NCBI GenBank assembly: GCA_015232535.1
Contig: JADFZM010000010.1
Span: forward strand, 1 to 32,201
Reading direction: 5' to 3'
Source of the DNA: Candidatus Omnitrophota bacterium
GTDB lineage: Bacteria > Omnitrophota > Gorgyraeia > Zapsychrales > Zapsychraceae
DNA length: 32,201 nucleotides
Below, in pieces: positions 1-10,200 of the stretch. Position 1 is the first letter of the stretch, and every line of letters starts with the position of its first letter. Made by a program: the position numbers and the translations under genes. The notes below the pieces were generated by a model, which saw only the letters and a list, made by a program, of their open reading frames with translations, made no database searches and was not told where the DNA came from.

Positions 1-14
1 AAAAGCAAGCGTAA

Positions 15-581
15 ATGTATTTGATGATCGATAATTATGATTCCTTTACCTATAATCTCGTCCAGTATTTTGCCGAGTTGGGGGCTGATTTTAAGGTTTT
101 CCGTAACGATGAGATAACCATTGAAGAAATTAAGCAGTTTAAACCCCGAAAAATAGTGATTTCTCCCGGGCCCGGAAACCCGCAGTCCGCCGGTATATCC
201 GTTGAAGTAATAAAAGAATTTTCCGGGATAGTGCCTATTTTGGGGGTTTGTTTAGGCCATCAGGCAATAGGCTATGCGTTCGGTTCAAGGATAATCCGCG
301 CAAAGAATTTAATGCACGGAAAAACATCAAAGATTTCTCATAACGGAAAAGATATTTTTAAAGCCCTACCGAATCCTTTTGACGCGACGCGATACCATTC
401 ATTGGTCGTCGATAGAAACACTTTAAATCCTTGCCTCGAAGTCACCGCCGAGAGCGAGGATGGCGAGATAATGGCCCTGAGGCATAAGAACTTTTCGTTG
501 TGGGGTATACAATTCCATCCAGAATCTATCCTTACCAAGCACGGCAAGGATTTACTTAAGAACTTTCTTAATCAGGCTTAA
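15..581 (+). CDS. trpG: Anthranilate synthase component II, glutamine amidotransferase (TrpG)
   Basis: This 188-residue protein releases ammonia from glutamine and hands it to TrpE for anthranilate synthesis from chorismate, the first step of tryptophan biosynthesis. It is a class I glutamine amidotransferase of normal length. The opening [13 protein letters not shown] and the oxyanion-strand motif PGPGNP (residues 51-56) are typical. The nucleophile C79 lies in GVCLGHQ, and H168 and E170 in QFHPE complete the triad. The start at 15 aligns with the family N-terminus; a TAA stop in another frame ends directly before it (12-14), which could be the end of trpE, but only four codons are visible. 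trpD follows after 14 bp. The same subunit can also serve p-aminobenzoate synthesis (PabA), but the trpDCF context favours tryptophan. Confidence 0.95.
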   Translation: MYLMIDNYDSFTYNLVQYFAELGADFKVFRNDEITIEEIKQFKPRKIVISPGPGNPQSAGISVEVIKEFSGIVPILGVCLGHQAIGYAFGSRIIRAKNLMHGKTSKISHNGKDIFKALPNPFDATRYHSLVVDRNTLNPCLEVTAESEDGEIMALRHKNFSLWGIQFHPESILTKHGKDLLKNFLNQA

Positions 582-595
582 TAAAAGAGGATAGT

Positions 596-1654
596 ATGGA
601 AAATATTATTGCTAAGCTCAAGCAAAAAATTGGCCTTACTCAGGATGAAATGCAAGATGCTATGCAGGAGATAATGCAGGGAAAGGCGAGTGAGCTTGAT
701 ATCGAAAACTTTCTTTTGCTTTTAAGGGATAAGGGTTTAACGAGAGACGAGATAACGGGGGCGGCTTTGACATTAAGGCGTTTTATGGTCCCGGTTACAA
801 CTAAGCACAAAATACTCCTGGATACCTGCGGAACTGGCGGTGATAAAAAAGGGACTTTTAATATTTCGACTATTTCGGCATTTGTCGTTGCCGGATGCGG
901 TGTCGCGGTTGCCAAGCACGGTAATCGTTCGATATCCAGTAAATGCGGAAGCGCCTGCATCCTTGAAGCTTTGGGTGTGAATCTCGACCTTAAAGATGAA
1001 CATTTAAGCGCCTGCCTAGATGATGTGGGGATCGTCTTTTTATTCGCGCAAAAGTTGCATCCTTCGATGCGCATAGTCGCTCCGATTAGAAAGAAACTCA
1101 AAGTTGAGACCATTTTTAATATTCTCGGGCCTTTATCTAACCCGGCCAAAGCGACCCATCAAATAATGGGAGTATATAGCCGCGATTACGTTGAGGCTCT
1201 CGCCGATGTATTAAAGAATTTAGGCCTGAAGAAGGCAATGGTTGTTCACGGCAGCGACGGGCTTGATGAGATAACCACGACCGGAAAGACATTTATCGCC
1301 GAATATAACGGAGAGGAAGTTATCTCCTATGATATTACCCCGGATGAGTTGGGTTTTGATTTCGCGAAGCCGGCCGATCTATTGGGCGGAGACATAGAAG
1401 AAAACTTAAAAATATTTAAAAGTATTTTGTCCGGAACACCCGGCCCTAAAAGGGATATTGTTTTAATCAATGCCGCCTATGCCCTTTATATCGCTGAGAA
1501 GGCTAAAACGCTAAACGAAGGCTTGGAAATGGCTAAAGAATCAATTGATTCGGGAAAGGCGGCGATGAAGCTGCAGCAGCTTATCGAATTCACAAACCGC
1601 ATAGAAAAAGTTAATTCAAAGGTGTTTGATAAGGGAAATGCTGTAAATGAGTAA
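596..1654 (+). CDS. trpD: Anthranilate phosphoribosyltransferase (TrpD)
   Basis: This 352-residue cytosolic enzyme transfers the phosphoribosyl group of PRPP to anthranilate, the second step of tryptophan synthesis. The all-helical N-terminal domain (about residues 1-70) is followed by the PRPP-binding loop GTGGD at 79-83, then NIST at 89-92 and KHGNRS at 107-112, all hallmark motifs. GPLSNPA near residue 180 and the GSDGLDE motif are also present. Length is normal. AGAGGA stands about 8 bp before the ATG. The 3' end overlaps the start of trpC by 8 bp, so the two are probably translationally coupled. No fused TrpG domain is present, in contrast to some proteobacteria. Confidence 0.96.
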   Translation: MENIIAKLKQKIGLTQDEMQDAMQEIMQGKASELDIENFLLLLRDKGLTRDEITGAALTLRRFMVPVTTKHKILLDTCGTGGDKKGTFNISTISAFVVAGCGVAVAKHGNRSISSKCGSACILEALGVNLDLKDEHLSACLDDVGIVFLFAQKLHPSMRIVAPIRKKLKVETIFNILGPLSNPAKATHQIMGVYSRDYVEALADVLKNLGLKKAMVVHGSDGLDEITTTGKTFIAEYNGEEVISYDITPDELGFDFAKPADLLGGDIEENLKIFKSILSGTPGPKRDIVLINAAYALYIAEKAKTLNEGLEMAKESIDSGKAAMKLQQLIEFTNRIEKVNSKVFDKGNAVNE

Positions 1655-2429
1655 TTTTCTCGGTGATATCCTGGATTATAAAAGGGCGTTGAATAAAAAG
1701 AAGCACGGGGTTTATTCGTCAATAATTAAATCATTGAGCAAGGCCGGAAATACTCCGTACCGTATTTTTAAAAAGAGCATTTCTTCCTCCGGCAAGATAA
1801 ACCTTATCGCCGAGATCAAGAAAGCCTCTCCCTCGAAGGGGATTATTAGGGAAAACTTCGATATTGCTAAAATCGCCAAGGTTTATTCCGAAAACGGGGC
1901 GGCGGCGATATCAGTGCTTACCGAGGACAAGTATTTCTTAGGCGCTCCGAGCCACATCCGTAAGGCCGCTGATAATACGGGAGTACCTTTGCTGGCTAAA
2001 GATTTCTTTATCGAGGAGGGCCAGATATATGAGGCCGCATATAACGGGGCGAGCGCTGTATTGCTTATCGCTGCTATATTGAATGATCAACAGATCATGA
2101 AGTTATATAATGTAGCTTGTGGCCTTGACCTTGATTGCTTGTTTGAGGTCCATTCGATGGAAGAGTTAAAGCGTATATTGGATTTTGGGGCTGAAATTAT
2201 CGGAATAAACAGCCGGGATTTAACTTCGTTCAAGGTAGATTTAAAAGTTTTTGAAAAGATAAAAAATAATATTCCCGAGGGAAAGATCATTGTCGCTGAA
2301 AGCGGGATAAAATCGCGTAAGGATGTATTGGCCCTGGAGGAAATGGGGATAAACGCGATTCTCGTTGGTGAAACTTTTATGGAATCTTCGGATATCGCAT
2401 CAAAAATCAAGGAGATAATGAATGGCTAG
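1647..2429 (+). CDS. trpC: Indole-3-glycerol phosphate synthase (TrpC)
   Basis: This 260-residue (beta/alpha)8-barrel enzyme closes the ring of CdRP to form indole-3-glycerol phosphate, the fourth tryptophan step. Motifs in order are AEIKKASPSKG (catalytic Lys region), ISVLTEDKYFLG, LLAKDFFI (second catalytic Lys), LFEVHS, IGINSRDL, VAESGI and the phosphate-binding ILVGETFM near the C-terminus. The length fits a monofunctional TrpC; TrpF is encoded separately next to it. The start overlaps the trpD end by 8 bp and the end overlaps trpF by 8 bp, consistent with coupled translation in one transcript. Confidence 0.96.
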   Translation: MSNFLGDILDYKRALNKKKHGVYSSIIKSLSKAGNTPYRIFKKSISSSGKINLIAEIKKASPSKGIIRENFDIAKIAKVYSENGAAAISVLTEDKYFLGAPSHIRKAADNTGVPLLAKDFFIEEGQIYEAAYNGASAVLLIAAILNDQQIMKLYNVACGLDLDCLFEVHSMEELKRILDFGAEIIGINSRDLTSFKVDLKVFEKIKNNIPEGKIIVAESGIKSRKDVLALEEMGINAILVGETFMESSDIASKIKEIMNG

Positions 2430-3036
2430 GATTAAAATTTGCGGGATAACCAATGTTGAAGACGCAATAAAGGCCGCGTTCTACGGAGCATATGCGGTAG
2501 GTTTTATTTTTTACAAAAAAAGCCCTAGGTACATTTCGCCGAGTAAAGCTGAGAAAATAATATCTGCTTTGCCGCCGTTTGTTACTCCTGTCGGGATTTT
2601 TGTCAACCATAATGAAAGAGCGCTAAACGACATCTGCCGGTTTACCGGGATTAAAACAATTCAATTGCACGGGGATGAAAAACCGGACTATTTCCGTCGG
2701 CTCACTAATTACAAAACTATAAAAGCGTTCCGTGTGGATAAGTTTTTTAATGTTAAGAAGGCCTTTGAATATAAGGTTGATGCTTATTTGTTTGATGCTT
2801 ATTCAGAGAATGAATACGGAGGAACCGGAGAAGTTTTTAACTGGGAATTGATAAAGGGCGTAACTTTCCCAAAGCCGTTTATCTTATCGGGGGGAATAGG
2901 CCCGGAGAATATTAAATCCGCTATTGAAGAAGTAAAGCCCTTTGCAGTGGATGTTAGCAGTTCTGTTGAACGACTTCCGGGGATAAAAGATCACAAGATT
3001 CTTAAATCACTATTTGATGCTGTTTCCGGACTATAG
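2422..3036 (+). CDS. trpF: Phosphoribosylanthranilate isomerase (TrpF)
   Basis: This 204-residue small TIM barrel catalyses the Amadori rearrangement of PRA to CdRP, the third step of tryptophan synthesis. KICGIT at the N-terminus carries the catalytic base C7. GFIFYKKSPRYIS, QLHGDE, the Asp-containing DAYSENEYGGTGEVFNW stretch, LSGGIGPENI and VDVSSSVE are the expected family motifs. It is the last gene of the operon segment seen here: a strong terminator hairpin begins 57 bp after the stop. trpB and trpA do not follow, so the tryptophan synthase genes must be elsewhere, upstream of the window, or absent. Confidence 0.96.
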   Translation: MARIKICGITNVEDAIKAAFYGAYAVGFIFYKKSPRYISPSKAEKIISALPPFVTPVGIFVNHNERALNDICRFTGIKTIQLHGDEKPDYFRRLTNYKTIKAFRVDKFFNVKKAFEYKVDAYLFDAYSENEYGGTGEVFNWELIKGVTFPKPFILSGGIGPENIKSAIEEVKPFAVDVSSSVERLPGIKDHKILKSLFDAVSGL

Positions 3037-3093
3037 TGTTTTAAAATAGGTACTTGAAATTCCGCCAAAGTAATATATACTAACAATAGGTTT

Positions 3094-3134
3094 AAAGCCA
3101 CGGAAACAAGTTGTTTTCGTGGCTTTATTTTTTT
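3094..3134 (+). terminator. Intrinsic terminator of the trp operon
   Basis: A 14-bp stem (3094-3107 with 3113-3126, one G-U wobble) with a 5-nt loop is followed by A and a run of eight T. It lies just after trpF and before the PilZ gene, so it probably ends the trp transcript. Confidence 0.9.
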
Positions 3135-3182
3135 TAGCTTCTGTCACGATATATTTCATAAGGCTAAAGAAGGAAACAATTT

Positions 3183-3593
3183 ATGAATAGAGTTTACGAG
3201 ACAGATAGGCGCAGATTTCAAAGGCTCAAAGTAAATTTATCAGTTTTTTACCGTCTTTTCGAAGCCCCTTGGGATATTTGCCAAGAAGTAGGCACTCAAG
3301 AATTTGAGGGTTCAGCTTTAGATTTATCAGAACTTGGCATGGGGATAGCTTGTCAGCATTCCTTTCCGGCAGATGTGAGGCTCAAGATCAGTTTTATATT
3401 AAGTCGATGTGATGATGAGGGAATAATCAGCTTCAAAGACCCTGTCGAAGTAAAAGCCAGGGTTTGTTATTGCTTGCCTAACGATAATGGTCAATTTCGA
3501 TTAGGCGTTTCTTTTCTAGAAATAACCACAAAAGAAAGATATTCTCTCGCCAGTTTCATTTATTCAACAAGGTCTCCTAAGACATTTATATAA
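3183..3593 (+). CDS. Single-domain PilZ protein, putative c-di-GMP receptor
   Basis: This 136-residue soluble protein consists of little more than a PilZ domain. PilZ domains bind cyclic di-GMP through an N-terminal RxxxR motif and a DxSxxG motif on the barrel. Both are visible: R10-R11-F-Q-R14 and D47-L-S-E-L-G52. The rest fits the six-stranded barrel, ending with the typical FRLGVSFLEI strand. AAGGA at 3170-3174 stands 8 bp before the ATG. No output domain is fused, so it should act by binding a partner that is not identifiable here. It lies directly upstream of a c-di-GMP riboswitch, which strengthens the assignment. Its promoter is not clear; the gene sits between the trp terminator and the riboswitch promoter. 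Confidence 0.88.
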   Translation: MNRVYETDRRRFQRLKVNLSVFYRLFEAPWDICQEVGTQEFEGSALDLSELGMGIACQHSFPADVRLKISFILSRCDDEGIISFKDPVEVKARVCYCLPNDNGQFRLGVSFLEITTKERYSLASFIYSTRSPKTFI

Positions 3594-3654
3594 TATTATA
3601 ATATATATTATTCCTTTACGCTTATAAAATATTGATTACCAATAGTTTACAAGC

Positions 3655-3682
3655 TTGACACGCTTTGCATATGTGGTATATT
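3655..3682 (+). promoter_or_regulatory. Sigma70-type promoter of the first riboswitch transcript
   Basis: TTGACA (3655-3660), a 16-bp spacer and TATATT (3677-3682), with an upstream TG making an extended -10. The predicted start is near 3690, exactly where the aptamer begins. The -35 lies in a 17-bp box (3654-3670) that recurs at the second promoter at 4066-4082. Confidence 0.75.
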
Positions 3683-3690
3683 TGAAATAG

Positions 3691-3876
3691 GCCGATAAAG
3701 GTAAACTCGGAGAAATCCGGGGACGCAAAACCTACAGACCTAAATTGTCAAAGACCGGAAAGGCCCGATCAGGATTCGTTCCGGGGCACATAAATACGGT
3801 AAACGGGGTTGTTAGACAATATGGTGGCTGGGTTGCCGAAGCATAGAGTGAGGGAGACATCCTCATCTTTATCGGC
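3691..3876 (+). promoter_or_regulatory. c-di-GMP-I (GEMM-I) riboswitch with extended P3
   Basis: The RNA shows the GEMM-I core in order. The GGTAAAC strand (3700-3706) is followed by a P2 hairpin with a GAAA tetraloop (3706-3721), then GGACGCAAA (3721-3729). The two halves of a tetraloop receptor follow, CCTAAA (3739-3744) and TATGG (3820-3824), and the 3' core GGCTGGGTTGCCG ends near 3838. The receptor arm is lengthened by about 65 nt that include a CCGGAA/TTCCGG hairpin. A perfect 10-bp outer stem pairs 3691-3700 with 3867-3876. The base matching the ligand-contacting G20 of the Vibrio Vc2 aptamer appears to be G, which favours c-di-GMP over cGAMP; that alignment is from memory. A terminator follows at 3903, so control of readthrough is likely. 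Confidence 0.88.
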
Positions 3877-3902
3877 TTTCTCTATTTATAATTCAAACTC
3901 AT

Positions 3903-3930
3903 ATCCCCTAAATGGGGATTTTTTATTTTA
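3903..3930 (+). terminator. Terminator hairpin after the first riboswitch
   Basis: A 6-bp stem (3903-3908 with 3914-3919) with loop TAAAT is followed by a T-rich run. It is the probable expression platform of the preceding c-di-GMP riboswitch. The stem is short but mostly G-C and the T tract is good. Confidence 0.7.
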
Positions 3931-4066
3931 TCTGTATTTATTTTTATTTGAATCAAAAATGGTTCTCATTGTGCTTGTTTTATTCTTTTTGCGCATGTTT
4001 ATTTTGAGAAAAATTCGGGATGTTTTAAGTCGTTTGATTTCAATCGTTTAAACTTTATAAAAAAAC

Positions 4067-4094
4067 TTGACAAGCCTTGCATTATAAATACAAT
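4067..4094 (+). promoter_or_regulatory. Promoter directly upstream of the giant fusion gene
   Basis: TTGACA (4067-4072), 16-bp spacer, TACAAT (4089-4094). Transcription would start near 4101, leaving a leader of about 150 nt in which I recognise no known RNA motif. It gives the giant gene a riboswitch-independent start in addition to readthrough from 3655. Confidence 0.65.
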
Positions 4095-4252
4095 ATGATA
4101 TACTTTCAAAAAACCCCTAAGGAAAACGCTTTCTTTAACGCGAATTCCTGATAAAACACGCCACGGAAGTATCAGTCTAACTAAATTTGGTTTCTTCTAT
4201 TTCTAACCTTTTTATTTCTCTATGCGGAAATAAGAAAACGGAGGGATGGAAC

Positions 4253-7200
4253 ATGTCAAACTTTTTTACAGGGAAAAACTTCAGATTAACCCGCAAAGTC
4301 ACCTCGCTCATCATCGCCATAAGTTTTATCTTTACATCGGTCGTGAGCCCGTCCTATGCTCAGGTGATAAGCCAAAGTATTGCCAATTTACCTCTTCCGG
4401 GTTCAATGGTCACGGTTAGCGGCGGTTTTGAGCCAACTATTATTAAGGGTTTGACCATTCACCCCGAGAATCCATTGATGTTTGATTTTATCATTGACCC
4501 GGGGGAATCGGGATTATATGGAGAAGATTTTAAGGCTGAGTCGACAAAATTAGTAAAATATTTTTTAGCCGCTTTAACTGTTCCCGCAGATGAATTATGG
4601 GTCAACCTTTCCCCCTATGAAAAAGATAGGATTGTTCCGGATGGATTTGGCAACACCGGAATGGGCCGCGACCTTTTAGCCCAAGATTATATTTTAAAGC
4701 AATTAACTTCCACCCTGGTTTATCCGGAAACTGATTTGGGCAAAAAGTTTTGGGATAGGGTATATGAAAAATCAAAGAAACTTTATAACACAACCGAGGT
4801 CCCTCTCAATACATTCAATAAAATCTGGATAGTTCCGGAGAAAGCCGTTGTATTCGAGAGCAATAATAATGCCTTTGTCATAGATAGTCATCTTAAAGTA
4901 ATGCTGGAGGAAGATTACGTAGCTTTAAATAAGAATTTGAATGTTAAAAAGTTCGGGTTAGACGGGATCGATAAAAGACAAGCCGAAGCTTATAGCGCAA
5001 CAACTACTCAAATGATCAAGGATGTTTTAATACCGGAAATTGAGCAAGAAGTTAATACCGGGGAGAATTTCGCTGCTTTAAGGCAAGTTTACAATTCTGT
5101 AATATTAGCTTCTTGGTATAAAGATAATCTTAAAAATAGTTTATTGGGTCAAATTTATGCCGATAAAAATAAAATTGCCGGCATTGATTTAAAAGACAAA
5201 ACGGAGAAAGAGCAAATTTATAATCGCTACGTCGATGCTTTTAATAAGGGTGTATACAATTATATAAGGGAAGATTATGACTCATCAACTAAGACGATAA
5301 TCCCTCGCAAGTATTTCTCGGGCGGTACTAATATAGATGTAACCGGGGTAAGGCGCGATGTAACCAACAGAAACATTTCAAGTGCTGACCGGCAAAAAGC
5401 TGATAAGGCAATGGTTTCATCTTCCGGAGCTTCCAGAGTACAGATAAGTTTATTGGACGTAGGAAGAAACCCGTCAAGCGGTGCTCAAGAAACGCTCAAT
5501 CTAAAAGCTAGAGGAGTCAGAGGACCGGAATCTGGAATGAGCAGGGCCGATGCAATGATGTTATCAGCTCTAAATAATAAAGCTGATATAAAAATAAATG
5601 AAGGAAGGACAACTGTTAACTTGGGCCATGGCGATTTAGCCCTTATAGAAAATAAGGGAGGAATTTTATTTGCTAACGCGGTCACGAATCATCCGACTCA
5701 ATATAAAAAAGCTTTGTTAGATTTTATGCATCAGACGGCATTAGAGACAAACAGAATGACGGTTTTATCTGAAAAAAATAAAGCATTGGAATTAGAGGCT
5801 TTATTAAGAGGGAACCAAGGCTCCTATGAGACAATAAAAGGGATTCCCAATGCAAAAGGTTATACGGAGGCCTTAGGTGATTTGATTTTAACCAGACGCA
5901 TTTTAGGCCTAGGACAAGAAAAGGTTTTTCAGTTAGAGATAAATAGAAAAGGAGAAAACGGAACAAGCGTTTTAACCATAAAGGAAAATAAGGACGGGAC
6001 CACAGCCTTTAGAGTGTTGCCCAAAAAGACCGTTCTTGCTTATGGATATGGATTAGTTAATTCCCGCGTAACACAACAATTGCTTAAGCTGGGTTTAAAT
6101 GTAATTGCTGCCAATTCCTTGGCTGATAATAACGCCCGAAGAGCAATAAATCAAGGTGTAAAAATTGTTCCGTTAGATGCAGCCTCGGTCAAATCCCATG
6201 TTGTTGCAGGGGAGGCAGGGGCTGGATTTATCAATGCAGCAGAGGCCGTAACTGCGTTAGATTATTTAAAGGGTAATAAAGGTCTTGAGAAAATTGATTT
6301 GGTTCTTGTTGATCTTCAAGAGCCGGCCGCGTCTGTTGTTGTTGACAATAATGGTTCGCTCGTTTTAGAGGGAGGTAAAGTCTTAACTGCCTTACCTATG
6401 GACGCAAAGGCAAGAGGCCTTAAATTAGTTAAGAAAGCCATACCCCAATCTGTTGTTCACCAAGCTGAAATTCTCGAACAATATGATGTCCCTGTAGTGA
6501 TTACTCAAGTAGAAAATCAAAATTTGATACCTGGGGCTATAATTGAAACCGGGACAATGCAAACGGCAAATGCCAGCATTTCGGGTTTGAATCTTAAAAC
6601 CGTTTTACTTCCTAATAGCGATGCAACAGCCCAGTCGGCACTTTTATCGCACCTCTTCGGTATCGAAGGATTAGCTGACAAAGGCACTAAAATTGATTTT
6701 ACAAATATGCGCACCGGGGCAGAAAATGCTGATGGGAAATATAGAATTTCTCCCAGCGGCTTTGCCGATTATATCCCTTCAACTGCGATTGCAAATAACG
6801 TCATTGCCAATTGGAGTCAAACCCCGGTTACTAGGAATTGGCTGGGTAAGTTTATGCCTTCCCAAAATCCAAGTGCTGTCGCGTATGCTTATGACACGGA
6901 TATTACTTATGGAGCCGAATCTGAATTTGATATCATAATTGGTTCAATAACATCCGCTAAGGCGGATGGAAGTTTTGTGAAAGCAAAAGAATTAAAAGAT
7001 CGGTTAGCTGCTGATAGAAGATTTGCGGTGATCGGCCCGAAAGCGGGAAAGAAATTCACTCCCGCCCATGTGGTTGAAGTTCTGCAAAGAGAAAAAGAAA
7101 AAGTCCAGACCGGAGTTGTCCCTGTATGGTTAGATGATACGGAAACCGGCATTGGAGTTGTCGCTTTAGTTTCTCCTTTATTGGTTGAAGTGCCTAACGC

Positions 7201-10200
7201 TGTATCCGCAACAGCTTTGATGCTAGGATTACTTGAAGATGTAAATTCCGCTAATGAGGAAGCTGACAGTTTAATGGATTTATCTACTGAAAGATTTGTT
7301 TTGAGGCAGTCTTTGCCGGACAGCGATACAAAAGACATCGCAATGTTGAGTAATGGCAGTTTGCAATCGAGGGATTATGGTAATTTGATCGAGCTTTCTT
7401 ACGCCGCAGATGGACAAACTCGAAGAAGCCCGGTAGTTGCGTCGATAAATAAGCAGGACGATACGACATTCCTAGCTAGCCCCGGGGATACTATCGATGA
7501 AATGGATTTGAATTTGTCATTACGTAAGTCGTATTATAAAACCTTAATAGAGTTCCTTTATGAGCAGTCGCTAAAAACAGGAGAGATGATAACCTTAAAA
7601 GATTCATTTGATCCAAATTTCTTTAGGTATTTTTTGCAGGGTCAAGATAGCGATTATAAAACTATAAAAGGTATTCCATATGCAAAAGAATCTAAGTTTG
7701 ATTTTGGTAATATTGAAGGACGGCGGTTATTGCGCGGCTTAGGTATGGAAAATCAGCCGCCGCTGTTTAGTTTTGAATTTAAGAAAAAAGGGGAAGACAA
7801 GACATTTGTCCTTACTTTTAAAAAGATGGAAGACGGCTCAACGGCTTTTAGGGTTATTCCCAAGAAAACAGTTATGGCCTTTGGTTATGGAACAATATCT
7901 TCCCAAGGTGTTTGGGAATTAGCCAAAATGGGCTTTGAAGTTATAGCTGCTAATCGTAGTGCCAACACAAATGCTCAATTGGCAATACCGCAAGGATTTA
8001 AGGTTGTTCCTTTAAACAAAGATGGCATACAAGCTTTCGTGAATAAAGGTTGGTTAGATGCCGAAGATCCTAAAACCGCGATAGATTATTTAGAGGAAGG
8101 GAATATTGATTTGATCGTTGAAGGCCTCGATGGTAAAGCCGAACAGGTTGTTGTGGATTCTAAAAAAAGGCCGGTTTTAGGCCCGGACGGAAAAGTTTTA
8201 ACCGAACTTCCGGCAGAAAATCCGAATGGATGGACTTTGTCAAGGAAGAAAACGACTATCTCTGCAGTTTATCAAGCGGAAGTCTTTAAGAAATATGGAG
8301 TTCCGGTACTGTTCCAGGGGTCAAATGACTCAAAAGTTGTTGCTGATGGTTTTATCTCAGAAACTTATATGATGGAATTAGCCGGTGACACTTTTGAGGC
8401 TTTTTCCAACCAACAGTTTATTCATATAATATCTTGTAACACCACTAAAGAAGCATATTTAAGAGCAACCTTACTCGATATGCCTGACCTTGATGATCAA
8501 AAATCAGATATCAGGCTAATATCGTTAAGAAGAGCGGGTGACCCAGGCAAGCAAGGCAGCAAATTAGCTCAGGGCGGTTATGCCGCTGAAATCGAAGCTG
8601 CTTACCATCACAATAGGGATTTAGCCGCGTTTCTAAAACAACCATATTTGAAGGCCAGTCGTTGGTTGAAGAAATTAACCGCAGCTAAGACCCCGAAGAG
8701 TGTGGAAGTTGCCTATTCAACCGGAGCATTAATGGGACCGCACGCAAAATTTCATGAGGGCTTAGAAACAAGCTCACTTGTAAAGAAAGACGGTACCTTT
8801 TATACTGCCGATGAGGTAAAAGCCTATTTGGAGAAAAATAATAGGATGGCGGTTGTTGGCCCGGAACCGGGGAAGAATTTTAACGCAGAAGATGTTTTAA
8901 ACGTGTTGGCCAACAGGATGCAGCAAGTTCAAACGCAAGTACCTATTGTATACGTATTCCAAAAGGCAACAGGTGTTGGCATTATATCCTTAACGCCCCA
9001 GGAATCAAACGTAGAGCCAAACATTGTCGCAACTGGCCTCTTAAGGACGGGTGTAATTAAGGATGTTAAACGCGCTAACAATGAAACCAATTTATCCATG
9101 AACATCGCTTGGCAGAAACGAATGTATGAACAATTTATGCCGGATGCGGAAGTCGTAAGAGTGCGTGAGCTGGAAGCCCAAAAGGCGAAAGAAAAGGCCT
9201 TTCCCAAAGCAACGCTTGCCAGCTTGCCGGATAACTGGTATAGGGGAAAGGTAATTGCTATACGAGTTGATTATAATGTGCCGATGGAAGGAAATACTAT
9301 TATGGATGATACGAGAATTAGTGCGTCTCTTCCAAGTATCAAATATGCCACCTCCCGCGGCGCAAAAGTTGTTGTAATGTCGCATTTAGGCCGGCCGAAG
9401 GGCAAAGTAGTCCAGAAATTATCATTAGCTCCTGTAGCTAGCCGGTTAAGTGAATTAATTGACGAAAAAGTCACATTTGTCAGTATAACTACCATGTTTG
9501 ATGCCGATTCGGAAATCGAAAAGATGAGAAATGGAGAAGTAATTGTTTTGGAGAACACCCGTTTTAATGCAGATGATGAAATTTTGGCAAAGGCTGAAGA
9601 TAATCTTGCCGCTGCAAGAAATTCGGGTGTCGGTGTCGTAGAGGCGCAGGCGGCATATGATTATGCACTGTCTAGAAGCGCGGTTCTTTCTCGACGATTA
9701 TTCGCAGGCGCGGATGGCTATGTCTTCGATGGTTTTAGCGTTGGTCACCGGGCCGATGCCGATGTCATCGGAGCATCTTATCTTAATATTCCGCGTGTTG
9801 CCGGATTTTTGGTTTTGGAAGAATTTGGCAATCTTAATGTTAGCATGGAGAATTCTGATACAGTTTTTATGGGGGGCAAAAAAGTATCTGATAAAATACG
9901 GATCCTTAGAAACCTTCTTTCTAAAGATAGAGTTAAAAAAATTCCATTAGGCGGAGCTATGATTAATGCCTTTTTCGCTGCCGATGGTATTGTTTTGGAT
10001 CAAAGAAACTTAGGGATTGACGACGGGGATATCGCTATAGCCCGGGAATTGAGGCAAGACACAAGGATAATGGATAAAATAGTGTTGCCGGTTGATGTTG
10101 TTGTCGCCAGCAGCCTGGAAGAGGGAGCAGTATTTAAAGTTGTAAAAATCAGTGATATACCCAATGATATGATAGTCGTTGACATTGGGCCAGAAACAGT

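Noticed and set aside
1-14. Possible C-terminal end of trpE
   Set aside because: Only three codons and a stop are visible, which cannot be supported as a feature by itself.
640-1149. 169-codon antisense frame within trpD, and similar antisense frames in the giant gene
   Set aside because: They mirror well-supported coding frames and show no family motif or ribosome-binding site.
3809-4051. 80-codon open frame with hydrophobic residues
   Set aside because: It begins with TTG inside the riboswitch aptamer, has no ribosome-binding site and runs through the terminator and T tract.
4187-4252. TTG start adding 22 residues before the giant protein's signal peptide
   Set aside because: GGAGGG at 4240-4245 points to the ATG at 4253, which gives a normal signal peptide.
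4101-4252. Another structured RNA in the leader of the giant gene
   Set aside because: I found no known riboswitch core, strong hairpin or terminator in this stretch.
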